Shown: one piece after another, positions 32,364 through 42,030 of the stretch
Position numbering within the stretch: position 1 is the stretch's first letter
How the letters are laid out: each line of letters starts with the position of its first letter
Made by a program: the position numbers and the translations under genes
The notes under the pieces: model-generated
Seen by the model: only the letters and a program-made list of their open reading frames with translations
The model's database searches: none
Told to the model about the DNA's origin: nothing
DNA from: JACCSI01 sp035575715
GTDB taxonomy: Bacteria > Acidobacteriota > Vicinamibacteria > Vicinamibacterales > UBA2999
Assembly: GCA_035575715.1 (NCBI GenBank)
Contig: DATLXN010000006.1
Span: forward strand, 62,001 to 126,000
Direction: 5' to 3'
DNA length: 64,000 bases

Positions 32364-34645
32364 TGTCACAGCCGAGATTTTGCCGCATTTTCGTCGTGTT
32401 CTTGATCCTGGTGGCGACGCCTGCCGCGGCGCAGCTGATTCCCGGATGGGAGACCAAGCAATTCACGTTTGAGCGGATCGATGCCGACCGGATCCGCTTG
32501 ATGCGCGAAGTCGAGATCAATGGTGTTGGCCCGAATGCGGGTCAGCAGATTTTCGCCGATGACCTCGAGTGGAACACCACGACCGGCGACTTCGTCGCGA
32601 CCGGCAACGTCTTGCTGGTCTCGAAGACGGCGCGGTTGTCGGCCGAACGAGTGGAGTTCAACACCAAAACGGGTCGTGGCACCTTTCATACCGCGTCGGG
32701 CCTGGCCTCGTTGGGCCCGCGTGCCCTGCTCGACAAGAGCATGTTCGGCACCCTTGAACCGGACATCTATTTCTACGGCGAGACGATTGAGAAAATCGGC
32801 GACGACAAGTTCGTGCTCACCAACGGGTGGTTTACCACCTGTGTGCAGCCCACACCGCGGTGGCAGATCGTCACCGGCAAGGCGACGATCAATCTGGACG
32901 ACTACGCGATGCTGCGCAACGCCGTGGTGCGGGTCAAGGATGTGCCGGTGTTCTACCTGCCGATCATGTATTACCCGATCCAGAGCGACGATCGGGCGTC
33001 GGGGTTCTTGCTGCCGACCTACGGCAGTTCGACGTTTCGCGGGTCATCGCTGAGCAATGCGTTTTTCTGGGCGATCAATCGCAGCCAGGATTTGACGGTT
33101 TTTCACGATTGGTTTGCCAAGACTGGTCAGGGCGTTGGGTCCGAATATCGCTACTCAGCCGCCCCCGGGTCCGAGGGCAACTTTCGCGCCTACTGGCTCA
33201 ACGAAAAAGAAGGCGTGTTTGAAAGCCCCGGCGGTACGAGTATCCGACCGGCCAGCCGCAGTTATGAAGTGCGCAGTGCGGTGGCCCAGCAGTTACCCGC
33301 CGGCATTCGGGCACGCGCGCGCGTCGACTACTTTTCGAGCCTGACCACGCAACAGCTCTACAACACCAACGTCAACGATGCCTCGCGCCGCCAGCGCACG
33401 GTCGGCGGCAGTGTCACAGGCGCATGGCAGGGCGTCAGCGTCACCAGCAACTTCCAACGCAACGAGCTGTTCTACACCGACACCGAGTCCATCATTACTG
33501 GCTATGCCCCGTCGATTATCGCCAGTCTGACGAGCAAGCGCCTGGGCACGCTGCCGCTCTATGTTGCAGTGAACAGCGAAGCCAGCAACGTGCTGTATAT
33601 CGATCAGCGAAATAACGTGCGCAATGAACTCGGTCTCGGCCGCATCGACGTCGTGCCGACGCTCCGCGCGGCGCTGACCAATTGGCCGTTTTTCAATGTC
33701 AATGCGGCAGTCACCTATCGCAATACCTATTTCACGGAGAGCCTCGACGAACGCTTCGTGCAGGTTCCGGTGTCTCTGAATCGGCGGTATTTTGATGTCA
33801 AGACCGATCTGACTGGCCCGGTCTTCAGTCGGGTGTTCAGTCCCAATAATGCCTTTGCCGACCGGCTGAAGCACGTCATCGAACCGAACTTCACCTTGCA
33901 GCGGACCGGCGACTTCGAGAATCAGGATCGCGTCTCGACCATCGCGAGCTCTTATGATTTCGTCGTTGGCGGCGTGACCCGAGTCAACTATGGACTGACC
34001 AACCGCGTCTTGGTGCGCAAGACGCCGTTGGATCCGGCCGCCCTCAACGCTGCTTCAGCGCCGCGCGAATTGCTCAGCGTCGGGCTGACTCAGAGCTATT
34101 ACAGCGACCCTCTTGCCAGCCGGTTCGACCTGAGCTATCAAGCCAGTTACGGTCTGCGTGCGGCTAGTAATTTTTCGCCGGTGGCGTTGATTGTGCGGGC
34201 GTCGCCGACCGCGTTTACCAACGGCAGCCTTCGCCTGGAATACGACCACGAGCTCGGTCAAGTCCAGGGGTTCAACGCCACCGGTGGCAGTACCTATCGT
34301 GCGGCGCAAGTCTCGGTCGGCTGGAGCACCCGACGGCTCACTGATACCCTGATTGACAGTGCCCTCAATGCCTCCTCGACTCTGACTTTTCTGGACGGCA
34401 AGACCGGCGGCAACGTCTTTCTGAACTGGGACATCGGTCGTTCCACCCTGCTGCAACATCGCTGGGTGGCCTTCTACAACGCGCAGTGCTGCGGCATCGC
34501 TGTTGAGTACCAGGAGTACAACTTCCCGAGTTTCGACGCGCGCTTCCCAATCCCGAAGGATCGCCGCTTCAACCTGTCCTTCACGCTCGCCGGAATCGGC
34601 ACTTTTTCAAATTTCTTCGGTGCCTTCGGCGGCTCGCGCTACTAG
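32363..34645 (+). CDS. lptD: LPS-assembly protein LptD
   Basis: About 760 residues from the ATG that overlaps the folC stop. Signal peptide (CRIFVVFLILVATPAAAQ), OstA/LptA-like N-terminal domain (FADDLEWNTTTGDFVATGNV), then the LptD barrel (FYLPIMYYPIQSDDRASGFL, GSSTFRGSSLSNAFFWAI). It inserts lipopolysaccharide into the outer leaflet of the outer membrane together with LptE. Its presence shows the host is a diderm. Cys residues for the usual disulphides are few (CVQP near residue 160 and CC near the end), so disulphide control may differ. Confidence 0.93.
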   Translation: MSQPRFCRIFVVFLILVATPAAAQLIPGWETKQFTFERIDADRIRLMREVEINGVGPNAGQQIFADDLEWNTTTGDFVATGNVLLVSKTARLSAERVEFNTKTGRGTFHTASGLASLGPRALLDKSMFGTLEPDIYFYGETIEKIGDDKFVLTNGWFTTCVQPTPRWQIVTGKATINLDDYAMLRNAVVRVKDVPVFYLPIMYYPIQSDDRASGFLLPTYGSSTFRGSSLSNAFFWAINRSQDLTVFHDWFAKTGQGVGSEYRYSAAPGSEGNFRAYWLNEKEGVFESPGGTSIRPASRSYEVRSAVAQQLPAGIRARARVDYFSSLTTQQLYNTNVNDASRRQRTVGGSVTGAWQGVSVTSNFQRNELFYTDTESIITGYAPSIIASLTSKRLGTLPLYVAVNSEASNVLYIDQRNNVRNELGLGRIDVVPTLRAALTNWPFFNVNAAVTYRNTYFTESLDERFVQVPVSLNRRYFDVKTDLTGPVFSRVFSPNNAFADRLKHVIEPNFTLQRTGDFENQDRVSTIASSYDFVVGGVTRVNYGLTNRVLVRKTPLDPAALNAASAPRELLSVGLTQSYYSDPLASRFDLSYQASYGLRAASNFSPVALIVRASPTAFTNGSLRLEYDHELGQVQGFNATGGSTYRAAQVSVGWSTRRLTDTLIDSALNASSTLTFLDGKTGGNVFLNWDIGRSTLLQHRWVAFYNAQCCGIAVEYQEYNFPSFDARFPIPKDRRFNLSFTLAGIGTFSNFFGAFGGSRY

Positions 34646-34650
34646 CCCCC

Positions 34651-34656
34651 TATAAT
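34651..34656 (+). promoter_or_regulatory. Candidate -10 for the sugar-nucleotide operon
   Basis: A perfect TATAAT whose end is 11 bases from the rfbA ATG; there is no ribosome-binding site between them. A -35 is not evident. It starts six bases after the lptD stop codon. Confidence 0.55.
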
Positions 34657-34667
34657 CTGTGGTTGCA

Positions 34668-35735
34668 ATGAAGGGGTTGATCCTCAGCGGGGGCAAAGGC
34701 ACCCGACTGCGCCCGCTCACCTACACCAGCGCCAAACAGTTGGTCCCGGTCGCCAACAAGCCGGTCCTGTTTTACGGCATCGAGGCGTTGGTCGAGGCGG
34801 GCATTCGCGACATCGGTATTGTCGTCGGCGAAACGCAGGCCGAGATCCGCGCCGCGGTTGGCGATGGCTCGCGTTGGGGCGCCACGATTACCTATATCGA
34901 GCAGGATGCGCCGCGCGGTCTGGCGCACGCGGTCCTGATCGCCGAGCCGTTCATCGGCCAGCAGCCATTCGTGATGTATCTCGGCGACAACCTGTTGAAC
35001 AAGGGCATCAAACCGTTCGTTGAGCAGTTCGTCACCCACCAACCGGCCGCGCAAATCCTCCTCACCCCAGTTCCCGACCCGCAGATGTTCGGCGTCGCGG
35101 AACTCAAGGCCGGCAAAGTCGTCCGGCTGGTCGAAAAGCCCAAAGAACCGATCAGCGACCTGGCGCTGGTCGGCGTCTACATGTTTGGCCCGGCGATTTT
35201 CGAATCGGTCAAACGCATCAAGCCGAGTTTCCGCAACGAGCTGGAGATTACCGACGCGATCCAGGACCTGATCGACCGCGGCCTGACGGTCACGCCGCAC
35301 CTGGTCGATGGGTGGTGGAAAGACACCGGCAAGCTCGAAGACATGCTCGAAGCCAACCGCCTGATCCTCGACACCATCGTCCGGCGCATTGACGGGACCG
35401 TCGATGCCGAGTCGCGGGTCGAAGGGAAAGTGGTGATCGAAGCCGGCGCGGTGGTCGAGCGGTCGGTGATTCGCGGCCCGGCGATCATCGGCGCCAATGC
35501 GCGGATCATCCACGCCTACGTGGGCCCGTTCACCGCGATCATGAACGATGTCGAAATTCGCGATTCAGAGATCGAGCACAGCATCGTGCTCGAGGGATCC
35601 TGCGTCAACGATCTCGGGACGCGGGTCGCCGACAGCCTGATCGGAAAGAACGTCAAAATCAACCGCATCCCGCTGAAGCCGTCCGCCTACCGGTTCATGC
35701 TCGGGGATAATTCCGAGATCTGGATTCGCTGGTAA
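34668..35735 (+). CDS. rfbA: Glucose-1-phosphate thymidylyltransferase, long form
   Basis: 355 residues from ATG 34668. Nucleotidyltransferase signature LSGGKGTRLRPLTYTSAKQL, YLGDNLL and the EKPKEP region, followed by a left-handed beta-helix C-terminus (hexapeptide-like VIEAGAVVERSVIRGPAIIG). The long, hexapeptide-bearing form is a separate RmlA branch from the 290-residue enterobacterial enzyme. It makes dTDP-glucose from glucose-1-phosphate and dTTP, starting the operon for a 6-deoxyhexose. Confidence 0.93.
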   Translation: MKGLILSGGKGTRLRPLTYTSAKQLVPVANKPVLFYGIEALVEAGIRDIGIVVGETQAEIRAAVGDGSRWGATITYIEQDAPRGLAHAVLIAEPFIGQQPFVMYLGDNLLNKGIKPFVEQFVTHQPAAQILLTPVPDPQMFGVAELKAGKVVRLVEKPKEPISDLALVGVYMFGPAIFESVKRIKPSFRNELEITDAIQDLIDRGLTVTPHLVDGWWKDTGKLEDMLEANRLILDTIVRRIDGTVDAESRVEGKVVIEAGAVVERSVIRGPAIIGANARIIHAYVGPFTAIMNDVEIRDSEIEHSIVLEGSCVNDLGTRVADSLIGKNVKINRIPLKPSAYRFMLGDNSEIWIRW

Positions 35736-35746
35736 CAGGAGTCGAC

Positions 35747-36247
35747 GTGAGCAGCCCGACCCACTATTCGGCGACCACCACCAGGCAGCCGCGCATTGAC
35801 GGCGTCAAGGTCAAGTCGCTCCGCGTGATCCCTGACGAACGCGGCTGGCTGATGGAAATCCTGCGCGCTGACGAAACCGACCTGTTCACCAAGTTCGGCC
35901 AGGTCTACATCTCGGCGACCTATCCGGGTGTCGTCAAGGCGTGGCATTACCACCGTGTGCAGACCGATAATTTCGTCTGCATGACCGGGATGGTCAAGCT
36001 GGTGCTGATCGATACGCGCGAGGGCTCGCCGACCAAAGGCGCCGTCAACGAGTTTTTTCTCGGTCACGAGCAGCGGCAGCTGGTGCAGGTTCCCGCGCTG
36101 GTCTACCACGGGTGGAAATGCATCAGCCCGGAGATGGCCACCGTCTTGAACCTGCCGACCGAACCCTATTCATACGATCAGCCCGACGAGTATCGGCTCG
36201 AGCCGCACGGCACACTGCCCTACGACTGGACGCGTCAAGATGGTTAA
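35747..36247 (+). CDS. rfbC: dTDP-4-dehydrorhamnose 3,5-epimerase-family protein
   Basis: 166-residue cupin of the RmlC family, converting dTDP-4-keto-6-deoxyglucose to dTDP-4-keto-rhamnose. The core reads GVVKAWHYHRVQTDNFVCMT instead of the usual GVLRGLHFQ form, so it belongs to a divergent subgroup whose exact reaction is less sure. The catalytic-type His pair (HYH) is present. CAGGAG precedes the GTG start. Eight-base overlap with rfbB. Confidence 0.82.
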   Translation: MSSPTHYSATTTRQPRIDGVKVKSLRVIPDERGWLMEILRADETDLFTKFGQVYISATYPGVVKAWHYHRVQTDNFVCMTGMVKLVLIDTREGSPTKGAVNEFFLGHEQRQLVQVPALVYHGWKCISPEMATVLNLPTEPYSYDQPDEYRLEPHGTLPYDWTRQDG

Positions 36248-37253
36248 GGTCCTGGTCACCGGCGGCGCCGGATTTATCGGCAGCAACTTCGTCCGCCACG
36301 CGCTCAGCGCACACCCCGACTGGCAGGTCACGACGCTCGACAAGCTGACCTATGCCGGACGGCGTGAAAACCTCCACGACGTCATGGACCACCCCCGCCA
36401 CAGCTTTGTTCACGGCGACATCTGTGACGTCGCGGTCGCCGGTCCACTCGTCGAAGGGTCGAATATCGTCGTGCACTTTGCAGCGGAAACGCACGTCGAC
36501 CGCTCGATCATGGCGGCGGGCGATTTCATCCGAACCGACGTCGAAGGCACCTTCGTGCTGCTCGAAGCGGCGCGCCGAGCGCCGGCGCTCCGCCGTTTCG
36601 TGCAGATCTCAACCGACGAGGTCTACGGCAGCGTCCCGGAAGGCGAGAGCACCGAGCGTGACGAATTGCGTCCGCGCAACCCGTACTCGGCGAGCAAGAC
36701 CGGCGCCGATCGCCTCGCCTACAGTTACTTCGCCACCTACGACGTGCCGGTCATCGTCACACGCGCGTCGAACAATTACGGGCCCTACCAGTTTCCCGAA
36801 AAGATCCTGCCGCTGTTTGTCACCAACCTGGTCGACGACATTCCCGTGCCGCTCTACGGCGATGGCGGCAACGTCCGCGACTGGCTGCATGTGCTCGACC
36901 ACTGCCGCGCCGTCGACATGTTGATCGAGGCCGGCACCAGCGGCGAGGTCTACAACATCGGCGGCGGCAACGAAGTGCGCAACATCGACCTCACCCATCG
37001 CGTGTTGTCGTTGATGGAGAAACCGGCGTCCTTGATCAAACCGGTGGCGGACCGGCCCGGACACGATCGGCGTTACGCGGTCAGCACCGCCAAGCTGCGG
37101 GCGCTCGGGTGGACGCCGCACGTACCGTTTGAACAAGGCCTGCGTGACACGGTCGCCTGGTATCGCGAAAACGAATGGTGGTGGCGGCCGATCAAGGAAC
37201 GCGACCCCGCCTTCAAGGCCTATTACGAAGCGCAGTACGGCCAGCGCTCCTGA
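36240..37253 (+). CDS. rfbB: dTDP-glucose 4,6-dehydratase
   Basis: 337-residue extended SDR enzyme. GGAGFIGSNFVRHAL (NAD binding), STDEVYGSV (Thr-Asp-Glu catalytic triad region), YSASKTGADRL (Tyr-x3-Lys) and RASNNYGPYQFPEK are all canonical. Makes dTDP-4-keto-6-deoxy-D-glucose. Eight-base overlap with the preceding epimerase gene. Confidence 0.96.
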   Translation: MVKVLVTGGAGFIGSNFVRHALSAHPDWQVTTLDKLTYAGRRENLHDVMDHPRHSFVHGDICDVAVAGPLVEGSNIVVHFAAETHVDRSIMAAGDFIRTDVEGTFVLLEAARRAPALRRFVQISTDEVYGSVPEGESTERDELRPRNPYSASKTGADRLAYSYFATYDVPVIVTRASNNYGPYQFPEKILPLFVTNLVDDIPVPLYGDGGNVRDWLHVLDHCRAVDMLIEAGTSGEVYNIGGGNEVRNIDLTHRVLSLMEKPASLIKPVADRPGHDRRYAVSTAKLRALGWTPHVPFEQGLRDTVAWYRENEWWWRPIKERDPAFKAYYEAQYGQRS

Positions 37254-37260
37254 TCGCGAC

Positions 37261-38223
37261 ATGCCGGCCCCGATCCTGATCACCGGCGCGGCTGGCTTCG
37301 TCGGCACGCATCTCCTGCATCGTCTCCTCGCAGACTCGGACCACGGCGAAACAGTCCGTCTGGTGGGCTGGCACCGCCCCGACACGACACCATCGGTGCA
37401 ACATCGATCGATTACGTGGACGGCGATTGATCTGATCGAGCCCGATGCCGTCGCGTCAGCACTCGCACAGCTGCAGCCGGGCGCCATCTATCACCTCGCC
37501 GGGGCCGCGCACGTCGCGCAGTCGTGGCAGCAGACCTACGCGACCTACCAGGCGAACGTGCTCGCGACGCAGCACATCCTGCAGGGACTGCGCACGGCCT
37601 CGATCGCGCCGCGCGTGTTGCTGTCGTGCTCGGCTACGGTCTACGCCCCGCAGGATCGGCCGATCACCGAAGCCGACCCGCTCCAACCAGCGAGCCCCTA
37701 CGCGACCAGCAAGTTGGCTGTCGAAATGATGGCGCGCCGCGCTGTCGAGGAGGACCAGGTCCCGCTGTTGATCGCGCGATCCTTCAACCACGTCGGGCCG
37801 GGTCAGGATCCGTCCTACGTCGCGTCCGGCATTGCACGACAGATTGCCTTGATCGAACGCGGCCGGCAAGAACCGGTGTTGACCATGGGCAGCCTCGAGC
37901 CGCGACGCGATCTGACCGACGTGCGCGACACGGTGCGCGCCTACACCGCGATGATGGCGAGCGCGGTCCCGGGCCGGCCCTACAATGTCTGCTCAGGCCG
38001 CGCGCTGTCGATTCGCGCCCTGGTCGAGACATTTGTCAGCCGCGCCCAGATCCCGGTTCGAATCGTTGAGGATCGGGCACGATTCAGACCCAACGACGCG
38101 CCCATGCTGGTCGGCGACCATTCGCAGTTGACCGCAGATACCGGCTGGCAGCCGGAGATCCCATTCGCGCAGACGGTCGAGGACCTGCTCGCCTATTGGC
38201 GGGCGCACCTGCACGACGCGTGA
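37261..38223 (+). CDS. NAD(P)-dependent sugar-nucleotide 4-reductase/epimerase (RMD-like)
   Basis: 320-residue extended SDR: ILITGAAGFVGTHLLHRLL, SATVYAP with the Ser of the catalytic set, and YATSKLAVEMM (Tyr-x3-Lys). Best match by eye is the GDP-4-keto-6-deoxymannose reductase/dehydratase group. In this operon it stands where rmlD would be and may reduce the 4-keto group of the dTDP sugar to rhamnose or 6-deoxytalose; this is inference. ATG 37261, seven bases after rfbB. A GTGA overlap links it to the next gene. Confidence 0.82.
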   Translation: MPAPILITGAAGFVGTHLLHRLLADSDHGETVRLVGWHRPDTTPSVQHRSITWTAIDLIEPDAVASALAQLQPGAIYHLAGAAHVAQSWQQTYATYQANVLATQHILQGLRTASIAPRVLLSCSATVYAPQDRPITEADPLQPASPYATSKLAVEMMARRAVEEDQVPLLIARSFNHVGPGQDPSYVASGIARQIALIERGRQEPVLTMGSLEPRRDLTDVRDTVRAYTAMMASAVPGRPYNVCSGRALSIRALVETFVSRAQIPVRIVEDRARFRPNDAPMLVGDHSQLTADTGWQPEIPFAQTVEDLLAYWRAHLHDA

Positions 38224-39554
38224 AGCACTCAGAGGCGCGGCGGAAATGGCTGCACATCGCGATGGCGGTGTGTGCGCTGCCGCTGCGCGTCCTGACCTGG
38301 CCGCAGGCGGCAATCATGGCGGCCGCCGCGGTCGCGTTCAACGCGTGGGTCCTGCCGCGCATCGCGCCATCAATCGTGCGCGACTCCGACCATCGGCGCG
38401 CCCGCGCGGGTCTGCTTTACTACCCACTCGCAATCTTCGTGTTGACGCTGGTGTTCCCGACACGGCTGGATATCGTCGCCAGCGCGTGGGGCGTGATGGC
38501 CTTTGGTGACGGCTTCGCGACATTAGCCGGTCTCCGGTTACGCGGCCGGCCGTTGCCGTGGAACCCACGCAAGACCTGGAGCGGACTGCTGGCGTTTGTC
38601 GTCATGGGCAGCATCGGCGCATCGGCGCTCGCGGCCTTTGTCGCACCGGCGATCTCGCCGACGCCGCCGTGGCTGTTCGTGATCGGGGCGCCGATCGCTG
38701 CCGCGGTCGTCGCCGGCCTGGTCGAGACCCTCGCCATCGACATTGACGATAACTTGTCGGTGCCGTTAGTCGCCGCAGGGGTGTTGTGGTTCCTGTCGCA
38801 GTTCACCTGGATGGCGCCGATCGGGACCGTCGGGTTCGACCTGATCGTCGGCGCAGTGGTCAGCCTGCCGCTGGCATTTGTGGCACGGCGCGTCGGCAGC
38901 ATTTCGACCGGTGGCGCAATCACCGGCGTGCTGTTCGCGAGCGTGATCTATGCAGGTTTGTTTCTCGCCGGGCTCACGGTTCTGGGAGTGGCGCTGGCGG
39001 TCACCATCGGCGCATCGCGCGTCGGCGCACGCCGCATGGCCAGAGCCGGGGTGTCGCGGGAGCACGGGCGGCGCGGCGCGGGCAACATCATCGCCAACTG
39101 CGTCGTCGGCACCCTCGGCGCGTTGCTCGAGATCTTCAGTTTCGAGTGGGGGCTCGAAATCCTCGCGGCGTGGTTTGTCGCCGGGATTGCCGCTGGTGCC
39201 AGCGACACTGTGGCGAGCGAGATCGGTCAGGCGTTTGGCGGCACGCCGCGATCATTTCCGACGTGGACCCGGGTGCCCGCCGGGACTCCCGGTGCCGTCA
39301 GCATCCTCGGGACCGTGGCAGGGATCGCCGGCGCAACGCTGATTGCGGCGCCAGCAGCGGCAATGTGGCTGCTGCCGTGGGAGTTCGTGCTGCCGATCGT
39401 CGGTGCGTGCACCGTCGGCGCTTTCACCGAGAGCACGCTGGCGACCCGTCTCGAAGCCGACGGCATCCTCGATAACCACGCATTGAATTTCCTGAATACC
39501 ACCGTGTCGGCGGCACTGGCGGTGTGGTGGTGTTCGCGAGCCGGCGTGATCTAA
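38220..39554 (+). CDS. Fusion of a dolichol/phytol-kinase-like domain and DUF92
   Basis: 444-residue polytopic membrane protein. The N-terminal half resembles the CTP-dependent dolichol/phytol kinase (VTE5-like) family: FGDGFATLAG (95-104) and PRKTWSGLLAF. The C-terminal half is DUF92 (VTE6/TMEM19 type): ISTGGAITGVLFA, GASDTVASEIGQAFGG, GTPGAVSILGT and LNFLNTTVSAA. In plants VTE5 makes phytyl phosphate and VTE6 the diphosphate, so one polypeptide could carry out both steps on an isoprenoid alcohol. GTG start overlaps the preceding stop. Substrate in this bacterium unknown. Confidence 0.85.
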   Translation: MKHSEARRKWLHIAMAVCALPLRVLTWPQAAIMAAAAVAFNAWVLPRIAPSIVRDSDHRRARAGLLYYPLAIFVLTLVFPTRLDIVASAWGVMAFGDGFATLAGLRLRGRPLPWNPRKTWSGLLAFVVMGSIGASALAAFVAPAISPTPPWLFVIGAPIAAAVVAGLVETLAIDIDDNLSVPLVAAGVLWFLSQFTWMAPIGTVGFDLIVGAVVSLPLAFVARRVGSISTGGAITGVLFASVIYAGLFLAGLTVLGVALAVTIGASRVGARRMARAGVSREHGRRGAGNIIANCVVGTLGALLEIFSFEWGLEILAAWFVAGIAAGASDTVASEIGQAFGGTPRSFPTWTRVPAGTPGAVSILGTVAGIAGATLIAAPAAAMWLLPWEFVLPIVGACTVGAFTESTLATRLEADGILDNHALNFLNTTVSAALAVWWCSRAGVI

Positions 39555-39612
39555 ACGGAGCCCACCGCCGAGCGCGTTAACAAAACGGTCTGCAGCCTCG
39601 CGTTCTAAGCGG

Positions 39613-41892
39613 TTATGCGACAGCCTGTTCCGGCGTGCCTTGCGCGGCGAGCACCACCGCGCCATCGACCACCGCAACCTGGAACCGGTCAGCCAACGAC
39701 CATTGCTGGCTGAGCGGGATTTTCACCAGGTCGTCGATCACCCGCTTCAAGAAGCGCGCACCAAATGCGAGGCTGTGCCCCTGACGGGCAATCGCATCGA
39801 GCGCGTCGCTGGTGACGTCAAGATGTTTGCCGCTCGCCAGGGCGGTTGCGGCCAGGCGGTCGAGATGCATCGTCGCAATGCGCGTGACCTCGTCGCGGGT
39901 CAGCGGCGCAAAGACGATCACGTCATCGAGACGGTTGCGAAACTCCGGCGACAACCGCCGCTCGAGCTCGCGCATCACGTCGCCGCGCGCCTCGTCGAGC
40001 CCGGTGTCGGCGCTGCGGAAGCCGAGCGGATGCTCAATGCGCCGGAAGTGCTCGGCGCCAAGATTGGACGTCATGATCACGACGCTGTCGCTGAGATAGA
40101 CCCGCCGGCCGCGACCGTCGGTGATCCACCCTTCGTCGAACGCTTGCAGGAACAGATTGAGGATCGACGGGCTCGCCTTTTCGATCTCATCGAGCAGCAC
40201 GACCGAGTAGGGGTTGTCGCGCAGCTGGTTGGTCAGCGTGCCGCCACGCTCAGAACCGACGATGCCGCGCGGTGACCCGATCAGTTTGTCGACTCCGGCT
40301 GTCCCGTCCTGGAACTCCGACATGTCGATGCGGATCATCTTCTTGTCGTCACCGAACAGGAAACCAGCAAGGGCCTTGGCCAGTTCGGTCTTGCCGACAC
40401 CGGTCGGTCCCAGGAACAGCAACACGCCATCGGGCCGGTCGAAGCCGTCTTTGAGCGGCCCTTTATTGAGTACCAGCCGACGTGTCAACGCCCGGATTGC
40501 TTCGCGCTGGCCGACGACCCGATTGCCGAGAGTGGTTTCCAGATCCTTGAACCGCGCCCCGACCTCGCGAAACACCATGTCAACCGGAATGCGCGCATCA
40601 TCCGCCACGACGCCGACGACGTCGCTGGCGGTGACCTCGCGCTTGCGCTGAATCTCGGCCCGCACCGCTGCCGTATCGAGCCAGCCGATCGCTTTGTCGG
40701 GCAGCCGCAAGTGGCGCTGGTAGCGTCCTGCCAAGGTCAACGCCGCGTCGATCGCATCGTCGGACACCCGCACGGAGTAGTGGTGGTCAAAGCGCGGCCG
40801 CAGGCGCTCGAGGATCAGGCGCGCTTCCGCTTGCGTCGGCTCGGGCACGGTGACGACGCGGAAACGTCGCGCCAGCGCTTCGTCCTCGGCGAGGTGCTGT
40901 TTGTATTCGCTGAGCGTGGTGGCACCAATGATGCGGACCTCGCCGCGCGCCAGCACCGACTTGAAGACGTTCGCGGCGTCGGATGGCGCACCAAGGGCCG
41001 ACCCGGCACCAACCATCGTGTGCGCCTCGTCGATGAAGAGCAGATAGTTCGGCCGTTCTCGCACTTCGCGGAGCACATTCTGAATACGGTCCTCGAACAT
41101 CCCGCGCAGCATCGTGCCGGCCACCAGTGCGTTCATCTGCAGATTGAGCACCTGGCAATCGCGCAGTTGCGCGGGCACCGACTCCGGATTCATTTCGATT
41201 TTCTGCGCCAGCGCTTCGGCGACCGCAGTTTTGCCGACGCCTGGTTCGCCCACGAGCATCACCGAATTGGCACGTTCGCGATGACACAGAATTTCGACGA
41301 TCTGCTGCAACTGGAAGTCCCGGCCGAACACCGGCGGTAGCTTGTCTTGTCGCGCGAGCAAATTGAGGTTGGTCGCAAACTGCTTGAGGAACGGTGGCAA
41401 CTCGTAGCGCTTGCGGAGTTTCTCGTCGCGTAGTTCGATGTCGCGCACAACCGTCGTCATTCGCGCGATCACCGCGTCGCCGCCGGTGCCAAAGCGCCTC
41501 AGGATCAGGCTGGGGCCGCTCTGTCGTTCTTCGAGGATCGCGGCGAAGAGATCGAATGATTCGGCCTGCTCGCGATCAGCGCGCACGGCGTGTTCGAACG
41601 CACGGCGCAACAGTTCCTGGGTCAGCTCCGTGACTTGGAGCATGCGGCCGGCGACCACGCTGGGCACGCTGTCGAGCGCAGCGGCGACGGCCTGCAGTAA
41701 TTCATCGGGGCTGACGCCGAGATCTCGCATCACGCGCGCGTAGAGGCCCCACTCGGCTTGGGCAAAGGCCAGGAACAAATGTTCGCTGGTCAACAGGTCC
41801 TGTCCGCGGCGTCTCGCTTCGTCTTCGGCGCGGGTAACGACTCGCAGGGCGCCTTCGGACAGCTTCGTAAGATCGAGATCAAGATCTGCCAA
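39613..41892 (-). CDS. clpA: Clp ATPase, ClpA/ClpC-like
   Basis: 759 residues with Clp N-domain, two AAA+ modules (Walker A GEPGVGKTAVAEAL and GPTGVGKTELAKALAGFL; Walker B LLFIDEAHTMVGAG and VVLLDEIEKASPSI) and a C-terminal D2-small domain. The HPLGFRS loop after MTSNLGAEHF matches the LGF ClpP-contact loop, so it should unfold substrates for ClpP rather than act as a ClpB disaggregase, which would also have a long middle coiled coil that is absent here. No clpP or clpS lies adjacent. Confidence 0.93.
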   Translation of the reverse strand: MADLDLDLTKLSEGALRVVTRAEDEARRRGQDLLTSEHLFLAFAQAEWGLYARVMRDLGVSPDELLQAVAAALDSVPSVVAGRMLQVTELTQELLRRAFEHAVRADREQAESFDLFAAILEERQSGPSLILRRFGTGGDAVIARMTTVVRDIELRDEKLRKRYELPPFLKQFATNLNLLARQDKLPPVFGRDFQLQQIVEILCHRERANSVMLVGEPGVGKTAVAEALAQKIEMNPESVPAQLRDCQVLNLQMNALVAGTMLRGMFEDRIQNVLREVRERPNYLLFIDEAHTMVGAGSALGAPSDAANVFKSVLARGEVRIIGATTLSEYKQHLAEDEALARRFRVVTVPEPTQAEARLILERLRPRFDHHYSVRVSDDAIDAALTLAGRYQRHLRLPDKAIGWLDTAAVRAEIQRKREVTASDVVGVVADDARIPVDMVFREVGARFKDLETTLGNRVVGQREAIRALTRRLVLNKGPLKDGFDRPDGVLLFLGPTGVGKTELAKALAGFLFGDDKKMIRIDMSEFQDGTAGVDKLIGSPRGIVGSERGGTLTNQLRDNPYSVVLLDEIEKASPSILNLFLQAFDEGWITDGRGRRVYLSDSVVIMTSNLGAEHFRRIEHPLGFRSADTGLDEARGDVMRELERRLSPEFRNRLDDVIVFAPLTRDEVTRIATMHLDRLAATALASGKHLDVTSDALDAIARQGHSLAFGARFLKRVIDDLVKIPLSQQWSLADRFQVAVVDGAVVLAAQGTPEQAVA

Positions 41893-42030
41893 CGCGCGCT
41901 CCCTTCAAGGGTTTGCGTACGGTAGAGCAATTCCGAGGCCAGCCCAGCTTAGGGAGAGACGCCCGGAAACCGCATAGTGAACCGGATCGTTTCGTGGCAG
42001 TTTCGCCTGCGATCGGAGGGGGAGCGGCGT

